A stretch of DNA of 64,000 nt from Acidimicrobiaceae bacterium (GTDB lineage: Bacteria > Actinomycetota > Acidimicrobiia > Acidimicrobiales > UBA8592), in assembly GCA_024641655.1 (NCBI GenBank), contig JAHECR010000013.1, positions 1 through 64,000 on the forward strand. The letters are read 5' to 3'. The notes beneath the pieces were generated by a model. The model was not told where the DNA came from and ran no database searches. It was given only the letters and a program-made list of their open reading frames with translations. This document shows positions 55,265 to 63,644 of this stretch, in pieces. Each line of letters starts with the position of its first letter. Position 1 is the stretch's first letter. The position numbers were made by a program, and so were the translations under genes.

Positions 55265-56779
55265 ATGAACCTCATGATGCTCCTCGAGATGGCGGCCGGC
55301 GGTTTCGGCGACCGCACCGCGCTCGGCAGCCGAGACGGCAGCGGCCTCACATACCAGCAGCTCTTCGACGCTGCAGGTTCGGCCGCGGCACAGTTCCGAA
55401 GCGGCGGGGCCGAGCGCGTCGCCCTCATCGACGTGTCGAGCCCGGCCCTTCCGGTCGCGCTGTTCGGTGCCGCGTGGGCCGGAGCGCCCTTCGTGCCGCT
55501 CAACTATCGGCTCACTGCAGAGGAACTCAGGTCTCTCGCCGGGCAGATCACACCGGCAGTGGCGGTGGTCAACGAGGAGACATCGGCGGTGGTGGGCGAC
55601 ATCGACCGGTTCCACAAGACCCTCCGGACCGATTTCCTGGCCGAGGCGACCAAAGACGACGGTCACGATCGTGACTGGAACATGGACCCCGAGGAGATCG
55701 CGATCCTGCTGTACACGTCGGGCACCACGGGTGCGCCGAAGGCAGCGGTGTTGCGGCACAAGCACCTCGTGAGCTACATCCTCGGATCGGTCGAGTACAT
55801 GGGGGCGGGCGAGGAGGAGGCGACGCTGGTTTCGGTGCCGCCGTACCACGTGGCCGGTATGGCGGCCATCTGCAGCTCGATCTACTCGGGCCGGCGGATC
55901 GTCCAGCTCCCGAACTTCAAGGCCGAGGAGTGGGTCGAGACCGCGCAGCGGGAGGAAGTCACCCACGCGATGGTGGTCCCGACGATGCTGGCACGCATCG
56001 TCGAGGTGCTCGAGCGCACCGGCGGTGGGCTGCCCACCTTGCGGGCAATGTCCTATGGCGGCGGCAAGATGCCCCGACCGGTCATCGAACGCGCCCTCGA
56101 GCTCATGCCCCACACGAACTTCGTGAACGCCTACGGGCTCACCGAGACCAGCTCCACGATCGCGGTGCTCGGCCCCGACGATCACCGAGAGGCCATCGCG
56201 TCGGACGACCCGGCCATCCGCCGGCGGCTGTCATCGGTGGGGCAGCCGTTGCCCACGCTCGAGGTGACGATCCGTGACGAAGAGGGGCAGCCGGTCGGCC
56301 CCAATGTCTCCGGTGAAATCTGGGTGCGCGGCGAGCAGGTGTCGGGCGAGTATCTCGGCCGCGACTCCAGGGTGACCGCCGAGGGCTGGTTCCCCACCAA
56401 CGATGGCGGTTCCATCGACGAGCACGGCTACTTGTACGTCGAAGGCCGCATCGACGACATCATCATCCGCGGCGGGGAGAACATCTCGCCGGGCGAGATC
56501 GAAGACGTCCTGCTCACCCACGAGACGATTCGCGACGCTGCGGCGATCGGTATCCCCGACACCCAGTGGGGCGAGATCATCGCCGCGGTGCTCGTGCCCG
56601 TCGAGGGCAAGGAGATATCCGTCGAGGCGATCCAGCAGTTCGTGAAGGACCGGATGCGGTCCTCCCGGACGCCCGACCACATCGTCGTGCTCGACGAGTT
56701 GCCGTACAACGAGACCGGGAAACTCCTCCGCCGCGTCCTGCGCGATCAGTACGCGCACCTCGGCACAGTCGAGAGCTGA
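55265..56779 (+). CDS. Acyl-CoA synthetase / class I adenylate-forming enzyme
   Basis: This 504-aa ANL-superfamily ligase activates a carboxylic acid with ATP and CoA. The P-loop is LLYTSGTTGAPKAAVLRHKH, A5 is NAYGLTETSSTIAVLG, and the hinge region is EGRIDDIIIRGGENISPGEI. The catalytic lysine is in LPYNETGKLLRR near the C-terminus. It is complete and of normal length. The substrate is unknown, likely a medium, branched or aromatic acid. ATG 55265 follows GGAG. The crotonase gene starts seven bases after its stop. Confidence 0.94.
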   Translation: MNLMMLLEMAAGGFGDRTALGSRDGSGLTYQQLFDAAGSAAAQFRSGGAERVALIDVSSPALPVALFGAAWAGAPFVPLNYRLTAEELRSLAGQITPAVAVVNEETSAVVGDIDRFHKTLRTDFLAEATKDDGHDRDWNMDPEEIAILLYTSGTTGAPKAAVLRHKHLVSYILGSVEYMGAGEEEATLVSVPPYHVAGMAAICSSIYSGRRIVQLPNFKAEEWVETAQREEVTHAMVVPTMLARIVEVLERTGGGLPTLRAMSYGGGKMPRPVIERALELMPHTNFVNAYGLTETSSTIAVLGPDDHREAIASDDPAIRRRLSSVGQPLPTLEVTIRDEEGQPVGPNVSGEIWVRGEQVSGEYLGRDSRVTAEGWFPTNDGGSIDEHGYLYVEGRIDDIIIRGGENISPGEIEDVLLTHETIRDAAAIGIPDTQWGEIIAAVLVPVEGKEISVEAIQQFVKDRMRSSRTPDHIVVLDELPYNETGKLLRRVLRDQYAHLGTVES

Positions 56780-56786
56780 GCTGCGC

Positions 56787-57851
56787 ATGGGCGAGAAGAT
56801 CGAGGTCTTCTCGCCGGCGGAACTGGTCGAGCTGCTGCGCTCGCCGTTCGGTCTGGAAGAGGCAGCGACCGCCGCCACGCCGATGCTCACCGTCGATCTG
56901 TCCGAGAGCCTCCGCGGCCTGGACGAAGCGACGGTCGGCGACCTCGTCGAGCTGCTCCAGTCCGTGCGCGCGGTCACGGTCGGGATCCTCACCGAGCCGG
57001 TGACGCCCGAGGCCGAGTCGGCCGTCGCCGGCTTCGATGTGCTCCTGGCCGATGCGGACAGTCCCGTCGCCGATTCGGTCGTGGCGATCGACGCGCTCGA
57101 CGACGCGCTCGCTGCATTGTCGACGGCGATCGCTGCCAATCCGCAAGCGGCCGTCGCGATGGGCCAGCTCCTGCGTCAGCGGACCTACCAGTCGGTCCCG
57201 AACGGGCTCGTGGCCGAGTCGCTGACCTACTCCATGCTCCAGAGCGGCCCGGAGTTCGGTGCCTGGCTCACCGAGCGGGGACCGGCCGCGGTCCCCGCTG
57301 ACGAAGCGCCGCCGGTGCTCGCCGAACGCATCGACAGCACCCTCCACATCACCTTGAACCGCCCCCGACGCGCGAACGCGGTCTCGGCGGGGCTCCGAGA
57401 CGCGCTCGTGGAGCAACTGCGCGTCGCAGCCATCGACCCGTCGATCGACGGGGTGATCCTTCGTGGCAACGGACGAGCCTTCTGCGCAGGTGGCGACCTG
57501 GCGGAGTTCGGTTCGACACCCGATCCGGCAACGGGCCATGCCACCCGCCTGACCCGTAGCGCCGGCTGGTGGGTCCACCGCCTGGCCCCCAACGTGCGAG
57601 TTCACCTCCACGGAGCCTGCATCGGCGCAGGGATAGAGGTGCCGTCGTTCGCGGGAACCGTCCTTGCCGCGGAGGACACCCGCATCCGTCTGCCCGAAGT
57701 CGCCATGGGTCTCGTCCCCGGCGCCGGTGGGACCTGCTCGATGCCGCGCCGCATCGGTCCCCATCGCACCGTCTACCTGGCGATCACCGGCCGCGAACTC
57801 GACGCGGCACAAGCCCTCCGCTGGGGCCTCGTCGACCGCATCGAGACCTGA
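56787..57851 (+). CDS. Enoyl-CoA hydratase/isomerase family protein with degenerate N-terminal crotonase half
   Basis: This is a 354-aa protein. Residues about 180-354 are a recognisable crotonase core: HITLNRPRRANAVSAGLRDA, oxyanion segment GRAFCAGGDLAEFGS, HGACIGAGIEVPSFA, LPEVAMGLVPGAGGTCSMPR, and GLVDRIE. Residues about 1-175 follow a similar length and helix pattern but lack the GGDL-type loop, as if a decayed duplicate. It would hydrate or isomerise the acyl-CoA made by the ligase upstream. Known actinobacterial crotonases of about 350 aa can have this two-part form. Confidence 0.85.
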   Translation: MGEKIEVFSPAELVELLRSPFGLEEAATAATPMLTVDLSESLRGLDEATVGDLVELLQSVRAVTVGILTEPVTPEAESAVAGFDVLLADADSPVADSVVAIDALDDALAALSTAIAANPQAAVAMGQLLRQRTYQSVPNGLVAESLTYSMLQSGPEFGAWLTERGPAAVPADEAPPVLAERIDSTLHITLNRPRRANAVSAGLRDALVEQLRVAAIDPSIDGVILRGNGRAFCAGGDLAEFGSTPDPATGHATRLTRSAGWWVHRLAPNVRVHLHGACIGAGIEVPSFAGTVLAAEDTRIRLPEVAMGLVPGAGGTCSMPRRIGPHRTVYLAITGRELDAAQALRWGLVDRIET

Positions 57852-57864
57852 TCCGCCCGCCCTG

Positions 57865-57877
57865 GGTGCCTGGCACC
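57865..57877. repeat. REP-like 13-bp palindrome between convergent genes
   Basis: GGTGCC-T-GGCACC sits 13 bases after the crotonase stop and seven before the end of the convergent NTF2-like gene. It is the same shape as the arm motif at 59700-59753 with paired base changes. It may act as a small two-way terminator. Confidence 0.6.
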
Positions 57878-57884
57878 GGGTGAA

Positions 57885-58361
57885 TCAGGCGTGGGTACGG
57901 GGGCGCAGGAACACCAGGTCGAAGCGCAGGTGCTCGATGAGCCACGTGCCCTCGACACAGGCAAAGGTGAGGTGGTACTCCCCGACGAATTTCGGTGGAG
58001 CCGCCGGCGCCGGCTTCAGCGCCACGCCGGTGGTGCTGTCGTGGCGGTAGTTGAGCAGGTAGGCGACACCGGTGGCGCGCGTCGGCGACTCGATGTCGAC
58101 CAGGACGTTCGTCATGACGTGACGGGACTGGCGTCGCGTCAGCTGTTCCCGACGCGCCATGACCGCATGGATGGCTTCGCGGCCCTCCATGCTGTTGCCA
58201 TCGGCACCGAGCCAGATGCCCTCGACGGTGAACAACTCGGCGATGCCGGACGCCTTGCCGAAGTCGACGGCCTGCGCATAGCGGTACATCAGCCGCTCGC
58301 AGGCGTGCTCGGCCAACATCGTCTCGAGCGCATCGAGTCCCGTGTCCTGTGCCATTGACAT
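57885..58361 (-). CDS. NTF2-like / SnoaL-type protein
   Basis: This 158-aa cone-fold protein shows HACERLMYRYAQAVDFGKAS followed by ELFTVEGIWLG, EGREAIHAVMARR, RHVMTNVLVDI and the closing strand GTWLIEHLRFDLVF. This pattern fits SnoaL-like/ketosteroid-isomerase-type enzymes (also DUF4440-like), which isomerise, hydrate or dehydrate small rings or bind them. The reaction is not predictable. It lies 27 bases downstream of the thiolase on the same strand, so it likely belongs to the same acyl-CoA pathway. Confidence 0.88.
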   Translation of the reverse strand: MSMAQDTGLDALETMLAEHACERLMYRYAQAVDFGKASGIAELFTVEGIWLGADGNSMEGREAIHAVMARREQLTRRQSRHVMTNVLVDIESPTRATGVAYLLNYRHDSTTGVALKPAPAAPPKFVGEYHLTFACVEGTWLIEHLRFDLVFLRPRTHA

Positions 58362-58388
58362 CTGCTCCTTCGTACCCCTCGTGGACTT

Positions 58389-59558
58389 CTAGCGAAGCAC
58401 TTCGATGATCGTGACGTTGGCCTGGCCGCCGCCCTCGCACATGGTCTGGAGGCCGTAGCGACCACCGGTCCGCTCGAGCTCGTTGAGCAGCGTCGTCATC
58501 AGCCGGGCTCCGGTGGCCCCGAGCGGGTGACCGAGCGCAATGGCGCCCCCGTTGACGTTCACCTTCTCGGAGGGCACTGCACACTCGGCCATCCACGCCA
58601 TCGGTACGGGGGCGAAGGCCTCGTTGCACTCGAACAGATCGATGTCGTCGATCGCCATCCCGCTCTTCTCCAACGCGTACTTCGTTGCCGCGATCGGTCC
58701 CAGCAGCATGTAGATGGGATCGTCGCCACGCACGCTGATGTGGTGGATGCGGGCTCTCGGCTCGAGGCCGTGATCCTTGACTGCTCGTTCCCCCGCGATC
58801 AGCAGCGCAGCGGCGCCGTCGGAGATCTGGCTGGCGACACCGGCGGTGATGACCCCACCGGGCCGGAGGGCCTTGAGCTGCGCCATCTTCTCGAGCGTGC
58901 CCCCTCGTCGAACCCCTTCGTCCTGGCTGATCTCGCCGTACGGCAGGATCTCGTTGTCGAACCGGCCCTCGTCCTGGGCCCGGGCAGCCCGCTCGTGCGA
59001 TTCCAGGGCGAACCGCTCGAGGTCCTCGCGGCTGAAACCCCACTTCTCGGCGATCAGCTCGGCGCCACGGAACTGACTGATCTCCTGATCGCCGTACCGA
59101 GCAGTCCAGCCCTTGGAGGTGGTGAGCGGATCGGCGATCTCGGGATGTCCGATCAGCGCATGGTCCATCACCGATCCTGAGCTCTGGATCGGGATCATGC
59201 TCATGTTCTGGAGGCCACCGGCAACCACGAGATCTTGCACCCCGGCCATCACCCCCATAGCGGCGAAGCTGACGGCCTGCTGGCTCGAACCGCACTGCCG
59301 GTCGATGGTGACGCCGGGGATCGACTCGGGCAGACCGGCGGCGAGCCAGGCGGTGCGGGCGACGTCGAACGATTGCGGTCCGACCGTGTCGAGGCACCCC
59401 ATGATGCAATCGTCGACGGCGCTCGGGTCGATGCCGGTGCGGTCGATCAAGCCCTTGATCGCGTGGGCACCGATGTCGGCGGGGTGCTCGCCGGAGAGCC
59501 CGCCGTTACGCCTCCCGACCGGTGTACGTACTGCGTCGATGATGTAGGCCTCGGCCAC
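58389..59558 (-). CDS. Thiolase (acetyl-CoA acyltransferase)
   Basis: This 389-aa thiolase has the acyl-binding Cys89 in TIDRQCGSSQQAVSFA. The later catalytic segments are ECNEAFAPVPMAW, NVNGGAIALGHPLGATGAR (His) and MCEGGGQANVTIIE (second Cys). All catalytic residues are present, so it should carry out thiolytic cleavage or Claisen condensation of acyl-CoA. Degradation is favoured by the surrounding ligase, crotonase and CoA transferase. ATG 59558 is used. The NTF2-like gene follows. Confidence 0.95.
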   Translation of the reverse strand: MAEAYIIDAVRTPVGRRNGGLSGEHPADIGAHAIKGLIDRTGIDPSAVDDCIMGCLDTVGPQSFDVARTAWLAAGLPESIPGVTIDRQCGSSQQAVSFAAMGVMAGVQDLVVAGGLQNMSMIPIQSSGSVMDHALIGHPEIADPLTTSKGWTARYGDQEISQFRGAELIAEKWGFSREDLERFALESHERAARAQDEGRFDNEILPYGEISQDEGVRRGGTLEKMAQLKALRPGGVITAGVASQISDGAAALLIAGERAVKDHGLEPRARIHHISVRGDDPIYMLLGPIAATKYALEKSGMAIDDIDLFECNEAFAPVPMAWMAECAVPSEKVNVNGGAIALGHPLGATGARLMTTLLNELERTGGRYGLQTMCEGGGQANVTIIEVLR

Positions 59559-59778
59559 GGCGTTGGGTCCCTTCGAGTGTGTCGAGTGCGGGGAAGTCTA
59601 GACCGCGGTCGGTGCGGGGCTTCCATCGCCGTCGGTCGCCGACCGGTCCCGGACCCCCGCGCACCCGTGTGCACCCGCCGCATCGCACTCCGCCCTAGGC
59701 GGTGTCAGACACCTGTCCGGACATTCGTACATTCGTACAGGTGTCTGACACCGGTCACCGGTCACAGGGCGGGCCCGC
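59559..59778. other. Intergenic region carrying a REP-like element
   Basis: These 220 bases lie between rsgA (ending 59779) and the thiolase start (59558), both minus strand. Besides the thiolase promoter, which I could not resolve, they contain the inverted repeat at 59700-59753 and a short CCGGTCAC direct repeat just after it (59751 on). Confidence 0.6.
59700..59753. repeat. Nested REP-like inverted repeat, 17-bp arms
   Basis: Positions 59700-59716 and 59737-59753 are perfectly complementary over 17 bases and flank a 20-base loop containing ATTCGTAC twice. Each arm includes GGTGTC-A-GACACC (or its complement), itself a palindrome, so the element can form one long hairpin or two small ones. 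This form is typical of REP or MITE-like elements mobilised by tyrosine (RAYT) transposases; that origin is inference. Confidence 0.88.
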
Positions 59779-60816
59779 TCAGCGGCGTCGGCCCTGAGGG
59801 CGACGGCGCTGTTGCTCGAGGCGGACGGCCTGGTCGTCGAGCTCGGCGCGCAGACGGAGATAGCGCTGCAGTCGGCGCGCGTCGATCGTGCCGGCCTCGA
59901 CGGCTGCCTTCACCGCGCAGTCGGGCTCGCTGACGTGCCGGCAGTCGCTGAACCGGCAGCTGTCGGCCATGTCGGTGACATCGGCGAACACCGCCGCCAC
60001 TGCGGGCTCAGCGTTCCACAACCCCACGCCACGGATGCCGGGCGTGTCGATGAGCACACCGCCTCCCGAAACGGTGAGCATCTCCCGAGCCGTCGTGGTG
60101 TGTCGACCCTTGGAGTCGCCGGCGCGCACCTCCTTGGTCGCCTGGACCTCGTCGTCGAGCAGCGCGTTGACCAGGGTCGACTTGCCCGCTCCCGACTCGC
60201 CGAGGAGCACGAGCGTGTGGTCGTCGGCAATCAGGCGATGGAGCTCGTCGAGTCCGCTGCCACTGACGGCGCTGGTGTGCAGCACCGTGAGGTCGGCGAT
60301 CTGTTCCAGTGCCGTTTCCCACTCGGCCCCGAGACCGAGGTCGGTCTTGGTGAGTACGACGACCGGGTCGGCGCCGCTGTCTTCGGCGAGCACCAGGAAG
60401 CGCTCGACACGCGCGACGTTCGGGGGGCGGTCGACACCCGCCACGACGCCGACAAGGTCGACGTTCGCTACGAGCACCTGATCGATCTCGCGTTCGGAAG
60501 GGTCCCGACGCACGAGAGCGGCGGCGCGCGGCAGCACCGTCTCGATGCGCCAGCCGACATCGAGGTCATCGACCACCACGACCCAGTCACCGGTCGCGGG
60601 GGCGAACGCCGATTGCGCCCGTTGACTGTCCGAAACCACACGCAGCTCGCCGTCCGCGGTGACCACATCGACCTCACCACGATCGACCCGGCGGACGCGC
60701 CCCACGATGCCCGACGAGACCGTGTCGGGGAGCTCCACCCGCGCTGCGTAGCGTCGAAACCCCAGCCGGGCGAGCGCCGGACCGGCGTCGAAGGGCGAAT
60801 CGAGGGCTTCGGGCAC
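59779..60816 (-). CDS. rsgA: Ribosome small-subunit-dependent GTPase A
   Basis: This 345-aa circularly permuted GTPase helps 30S maturation. An N-terminal OB-like domain comes first, then G4 VVVLTKTD precedes G1 LLGESGAGKSTLVNALL and G3 IDTPGIRG, the family's permuted order. A C-terminal zinc motif CRFSDCRHVSEPDC gives Cys/His ligands. GTG 60816 is used, but GGAGG lies only one base before it, so the exact start is unsure. It is divergent from the sulfite-oxidase-like gene. Confidence 0.95.
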   Translation of the reverse strand: MPEALDSPFDAGPALARLGFRRYAARVELPDTVSSGIVGRVRRVDRGEVDVVTADGELRVVSDSQRAQSAFAPATGDWVVVVDDLDVGWRIETVLPRAAALVRRDPSEREIDQVLVANVDLVGVVAGVDRPPNVARVERFLVLAEDSGADPVVVLTKTDLGLGAEWETALEQIADLTVLHTSAVSGSGLDELHRLIADDHTLVLLGESGAGKSTLVNALLDDEVQATKEVRAGDSKGRHTTTAREMLTVSGGGVLIDTPGIRGVGLWNAEPAVAAVFADVTDMADSCRFSDCRHVSEPDCAVKAAVEAGTIDARRLQRYLRLRAELDDQAVRLEQQRRRPQGRRR

Positions 60817-60925
60817 GCCTCCATCATGACCGACTCGACGACGCCCATCGCCCCATACTGACTGGATGTGGGAACTGTTCGGCCGATGGGGCCGTTACGT
60901 GGTGACGCGACCACTGGTGGACCCG

Positions 60926-62554
60926 ATGACCGAAACCAACACCTACAGGCCCGGAGACGCCGCTCCGACCCCACCCGCGGCGCAGCCCGCCGGAGCGCCG
61001 CCCGCGTCGGGCGGAGTGCTCGCCGCCGCGATCGCTGGGACCCTCGCCGCCGGCGCGGCGATCGCAACGGGCGAATTCGCGTCGGGTCTGTCACGACGGG
61101 TCCCGTCGCTGCTGGTGGCGATCTTCGATGTGCTCGTCGACTACTCCCCCGCCGGCGTGGTCGCGTGGAGCCGCGAGACCTTCGGAACCCACCAGAAGAT
61201 CGTGACGATCACCGGGATCACCGTCGTGACTCTCGTGCTCGGTGCGGCCTTCGGCGTGCTCGGCCGCCGCAACCGCCGGATCGCCGTCCAGGCATTCGTG
61301 CTGTTCGGCCTGGTTGGCGCGTGGGCTCTGGCCCGATCGCCGTTGGCCGCAGTTCCGCTCGCGCTCGTTTCCGCCGCAGTCGCCACCGCCGTCGGGGTGA
61401 CCGTCCTGGTCCTCCTGCTCGGCACCGTCGCGTTCACGCCCTCCACCGTGGCGTTCCCCGAACGACTCACCAGCACGGCCGACCGTCGGCGGTTCCTCGG
61501 ACTCGCCGCGGGCGCGGCGTTCTGGGGCCTTTTCGCCACGGGCATCGGCCGCACGCTGCGGCGAAACCAGTCCGTCGAGCGTGACCGCACGGTCGCTGCG
61601 AACACGCTGCAGAACGCGGGCACCTTGCGCCCGAGCACCATCGATGCCGCCACCTTCGACGGCGCCGCCGACGGGATCTCGCCGCTGGTGACGCCCAACG
61701 ACTCCTTCTACCGGATCGACACCGCATACCGCGTCCCCCAGGTGCAGGTCCAGGACTGGACGCTCACGATCAAGGGCATGGTCGACAACGAGCTGACCTT
61801 CACGTTCGAGGACCTCGCGGCGATGGCCGAACTCGACGAACACGTCACCTTGTCATGCGTCTCCAACGAGGTGGGCGGCAAGCTCGTCGGCACTGCCCGC
61901 TGGACCGGCGTGTCGCTCCCCGCCCTGCTCGATCTGGCCGGTGTCCACACCGGCGCGACCCAGATCGTGGGGCGAAGCGTCGACGACTGGACCGCCGGTT
62001 TCCCGACGGAGGTGGCCTACGACGGCCGGCCGGCGATGGTGGCGCTCACCATGAACGGCGACCCGCTCCCCGTACTGCACGGGTTCCCCGCCAGGTTGGT
62101 GATCCCCGGCCTGTACGGCTACGTATCGGCCACCAAGTGGCTCAAGGAGATCGAGCTCACCACCTGGGAGGACTTCGACGGCTACTGGATTCCCCGAGGC
62201 TGGTCGAAGGAAGGCCCGATCAAGACCCAGTCGCGCATCGATGTGCCCCGATCCGGGGCCACGGTCACTGCGGGGCCCACGCCGATCGCCGGCGTTGCCT
62301 GGGCCGGGCTGCGATCGGTCGAGCGCGTCGAGGTGCAGGTCGACGACGGACCCTGGCAGGACGCCGCCTTGAGCGACGAGCTGTCGCAGAGTTCGTGGCG
62401 CCAGTGGCTCGTGGAGTGGGACGCGAGCCCGGGCCGCCACGACATTCGGGTGCGCGCCACCGACGGCGAGGGCAGCACGCAGGTACCCGAACGCACGGCC
62501 GTGGCCCCGAATGGGGCGACCGGCCATCACACCATCTCCGTCGACGTGGTGTGA
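60926..62554 (+). CDS. Membrane-fused molybdopterin-dependent oxidoreductase (sulfite oxidase family)
   Basis: This is a 542-aa protein from ATG 60926 (ATG 60866 would add 20 residues). The N-terminal third has about four to five hydrophobic helices (including VTITGITVVTLVLGAAFGVL and VPLALVSAAVATAVGVTVLV). The rest is a sulfite-oxidase/YedY-type Moco domain: TLSCVSNEVGGKLVGTARW with the molybdenum-ligating Cys, GLYGYVSATKWLKEIEL, and a C-terminal Ig-like Mo-co dimerisation domain (VAWAGLRSVERVEVQVDDGP). The substrate is unknown. The TM part probably places the Moco domain outside the membrane. Confidence 0.92.
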   Translation: MTETNTYRPGDAAPTPPAAQPAGAPPASGGVLAAAIAGTLAAGAAIATGEFASGLSRRVPSLLVAIFDVLVDYSPAGVVAWSRETFGTHQKIVTITGITVVTLVLGAAFGVLGRRNRRIAVQAFVLFGLVGAWALARSPLAAVPLALVSAAVATAVGVTVLVLLLGTVAFTPSTVAFPERLTSTADRRRFLGLAAGAAFWGLFATGIGRTLRRNQSVERDRTVAANTLQNAGTLRPSTIDAATFDGAADGISPLVTPNDSFYRIDTAYRVPQVQVQDWTLTIKGMVDNELTFTFEDLAAMAELDEHVTLSCVSNEVGGKLVGTARWTGVSLPALLDLAGVHTGATQIVGRSVDDWTAGFPTEVAYDGRPAMVALTMNGDPLPVLHGFPARLVIPGLYGYVSATKWLKEIELTTWEDFDGYWIPRGWSKEGPIKTQSRIDVPRSGATVTAGPTPIAGVAWAGLRSVERVEVQVDDGPWQDAALSDELSQSSWRQWLVEWDASPGRHDIRVRATDGEGSTQVPERTAVAPNGATGHHTISVDVV

Positions 62555-62631
62555 TCGAACGACCCCGGATCGATCCCCCGGCCACCTGCGTCGACGGTGA
62601 CCGGGCCCGCCCGGCGAACTGGCGAGAGCAC

Positions 62632-62671
62632 GCGGAGGTGCCCCCCGCCCGCAGGTGAGGGGCACCTCCGC
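62632..62671. terminator. Strong hairpin between convergent genes (likely bidirectional terminator)
   Basis: GCGGAGGTGCCCC (62632-62644) and GGGGCACCTCCGC (62659-62671) are perfectly complementary over 13 bases with a 14-base loop. The hairpin sits about 80 bases after the Moco gene stop and before the end of the convergent gene at 62750. There is no long T-run, as is common for high-GC actinobacterial terminators. Confidence 0.8.
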
Positions 62672-62749
62672 TCGTTCCGTTCCGATGGGCCGCCGGCCAC
62701 CTTGCCCCGCTCCGTCTCTGCGGCTTCGGGCTCCGTCACCAGGTCCGGC

Positions 62750-63460
62750 TCACGCCATCGCCTTCGTCTCGAGGAACTCGACCGGGACGGTGTCGGGGAT
62801 CACGATGTCGTCGGTCTGACCCTTCGTCCTGCAGGCCCACACCAAGCCACCACCGGTGAGCATGATCGTGAGGCCGAGGCCGGCGAACAGCCCCGCGAGC
62901 CCGAGGCCCATCTGCAGCGTGCTGTGGGTGACCGTACCGACACCGAGCTCGGCGATCAGACCGTGCGCCGTGCCGGTCCAGGCCTGCTCACGAGCGGGCC
63001 CCTCCAGGGGGTTCAACCGATCGAAGTCGGTCCAGTAGCGGCCGTCGACGGGGACCTCGTAGGTGCCTGCGGTGAAGAGCTGACCGTTGTACTCGACATC
63101 TTTGTCGAGGGTCACGATCTGGGTCCCGTGCAGGGTGTGATAGGCGATGGTCGCCATCTGGTACATGTACTCGGTGCCGGTGTTGACCAGCGGATCATTG
63201 GGGTCGAAGTCGGACTGCACGACCGGGTACTTCCAATCCTCGGTGAGCAGCGCCATGATCGCTTGGGCACCTTCGGTGGTGCCGCGATCGGTGAGCTGAC
63301 CGTCTTCGTTGTAGGTCAGCGTGACATTCTGCTTCTCGCTGAATGCCTGCAGTGAGTCGTAGCCGTCTTGAACCTTGAAGTACGCCACCCCGCCGACAAC
63401 GGCGAAGATCATGCCGATCGCCAAGAGTGCATAGCCAAGAGCGGTAAGCCTTTTCCTCAT
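62750..63460 (-). CDS. Two-TM membrane protein of unknown function
   Basis: This 236-aa protein has AGGAG seven bases before ATG 63460. Helices lie at about 7-28 (ALGYALLAIGMIFAVVGGVA) and about 185-210. Between them is a roughly 150-residue outer domain with TWKYP/TEDWKYPVVQSDFD, YNGQLFTAGTYEVPVDGRYW, and TAHGLIAELGVGTV. I do not recognise a characterised family. The two-helix-plus-loop form suggests a sensor or envelope spacer. It is divergent from a response regulator across a palindrome-rich gap, hinting at shared control. Confidence 0.82.
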   Translation of the reverse strand: MRKRLTALGYALLAIGMIFAVVGGVAYFKVQDGYDSLQAFSEKQNVTLTYNEDGQLTDRGTTEGAQAIMALLTEDWKYPVVQSDFDPNDPLVNTGTEYMYQMATIAYHTLHGTQIVTLDKDVEYNGQLFTAGTYEVPVDGRYWTDFDRLNPLEGPAREQAWTGTAHGLIAELGVGTVTHSTLQMGLGLAGLFAGLGLTIMLTGGGLVWACRTKGQTDDIVIPDTVPVEFLETKAMA

Positions 63461-63479
63461 CGGACTCTCCTTCGTCCGG

Positions 63480-63532
63480 TCGTGAAACGGTTCACGATCT
63501 GTTGATCAGATGATCATCGAGATATCTATCTC
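63480..63532. promoter_or_regulatory. Cluster of A/T-rich palindromes (candidate operators)
   Basis: Within 53 bases are TCGTGAA-ACGG-TTCACGA (63480-63497, perfect 7-bp arms), two TGATCA palindromes (63503-63508, 63511-63516) and GAGATA-TC-TATCTC (63519-63532). They lie in a locally A/T-rich gap between divergent genes, the expected place for promoters and repressor or regulator sites. No specific regulator can be named. Confidence 0.6.
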
Positions 63533-63644
63533 TGTTTAGGGCCGAAGGTCCCGGGGTCGGGTGGTTCTGGTCGAACCCCCATCTGCACCTCATCTTCACA
63601 ACCCGCGCGGGACTTCTGCATGCGTGATCTCTACCCTCGAGGTC

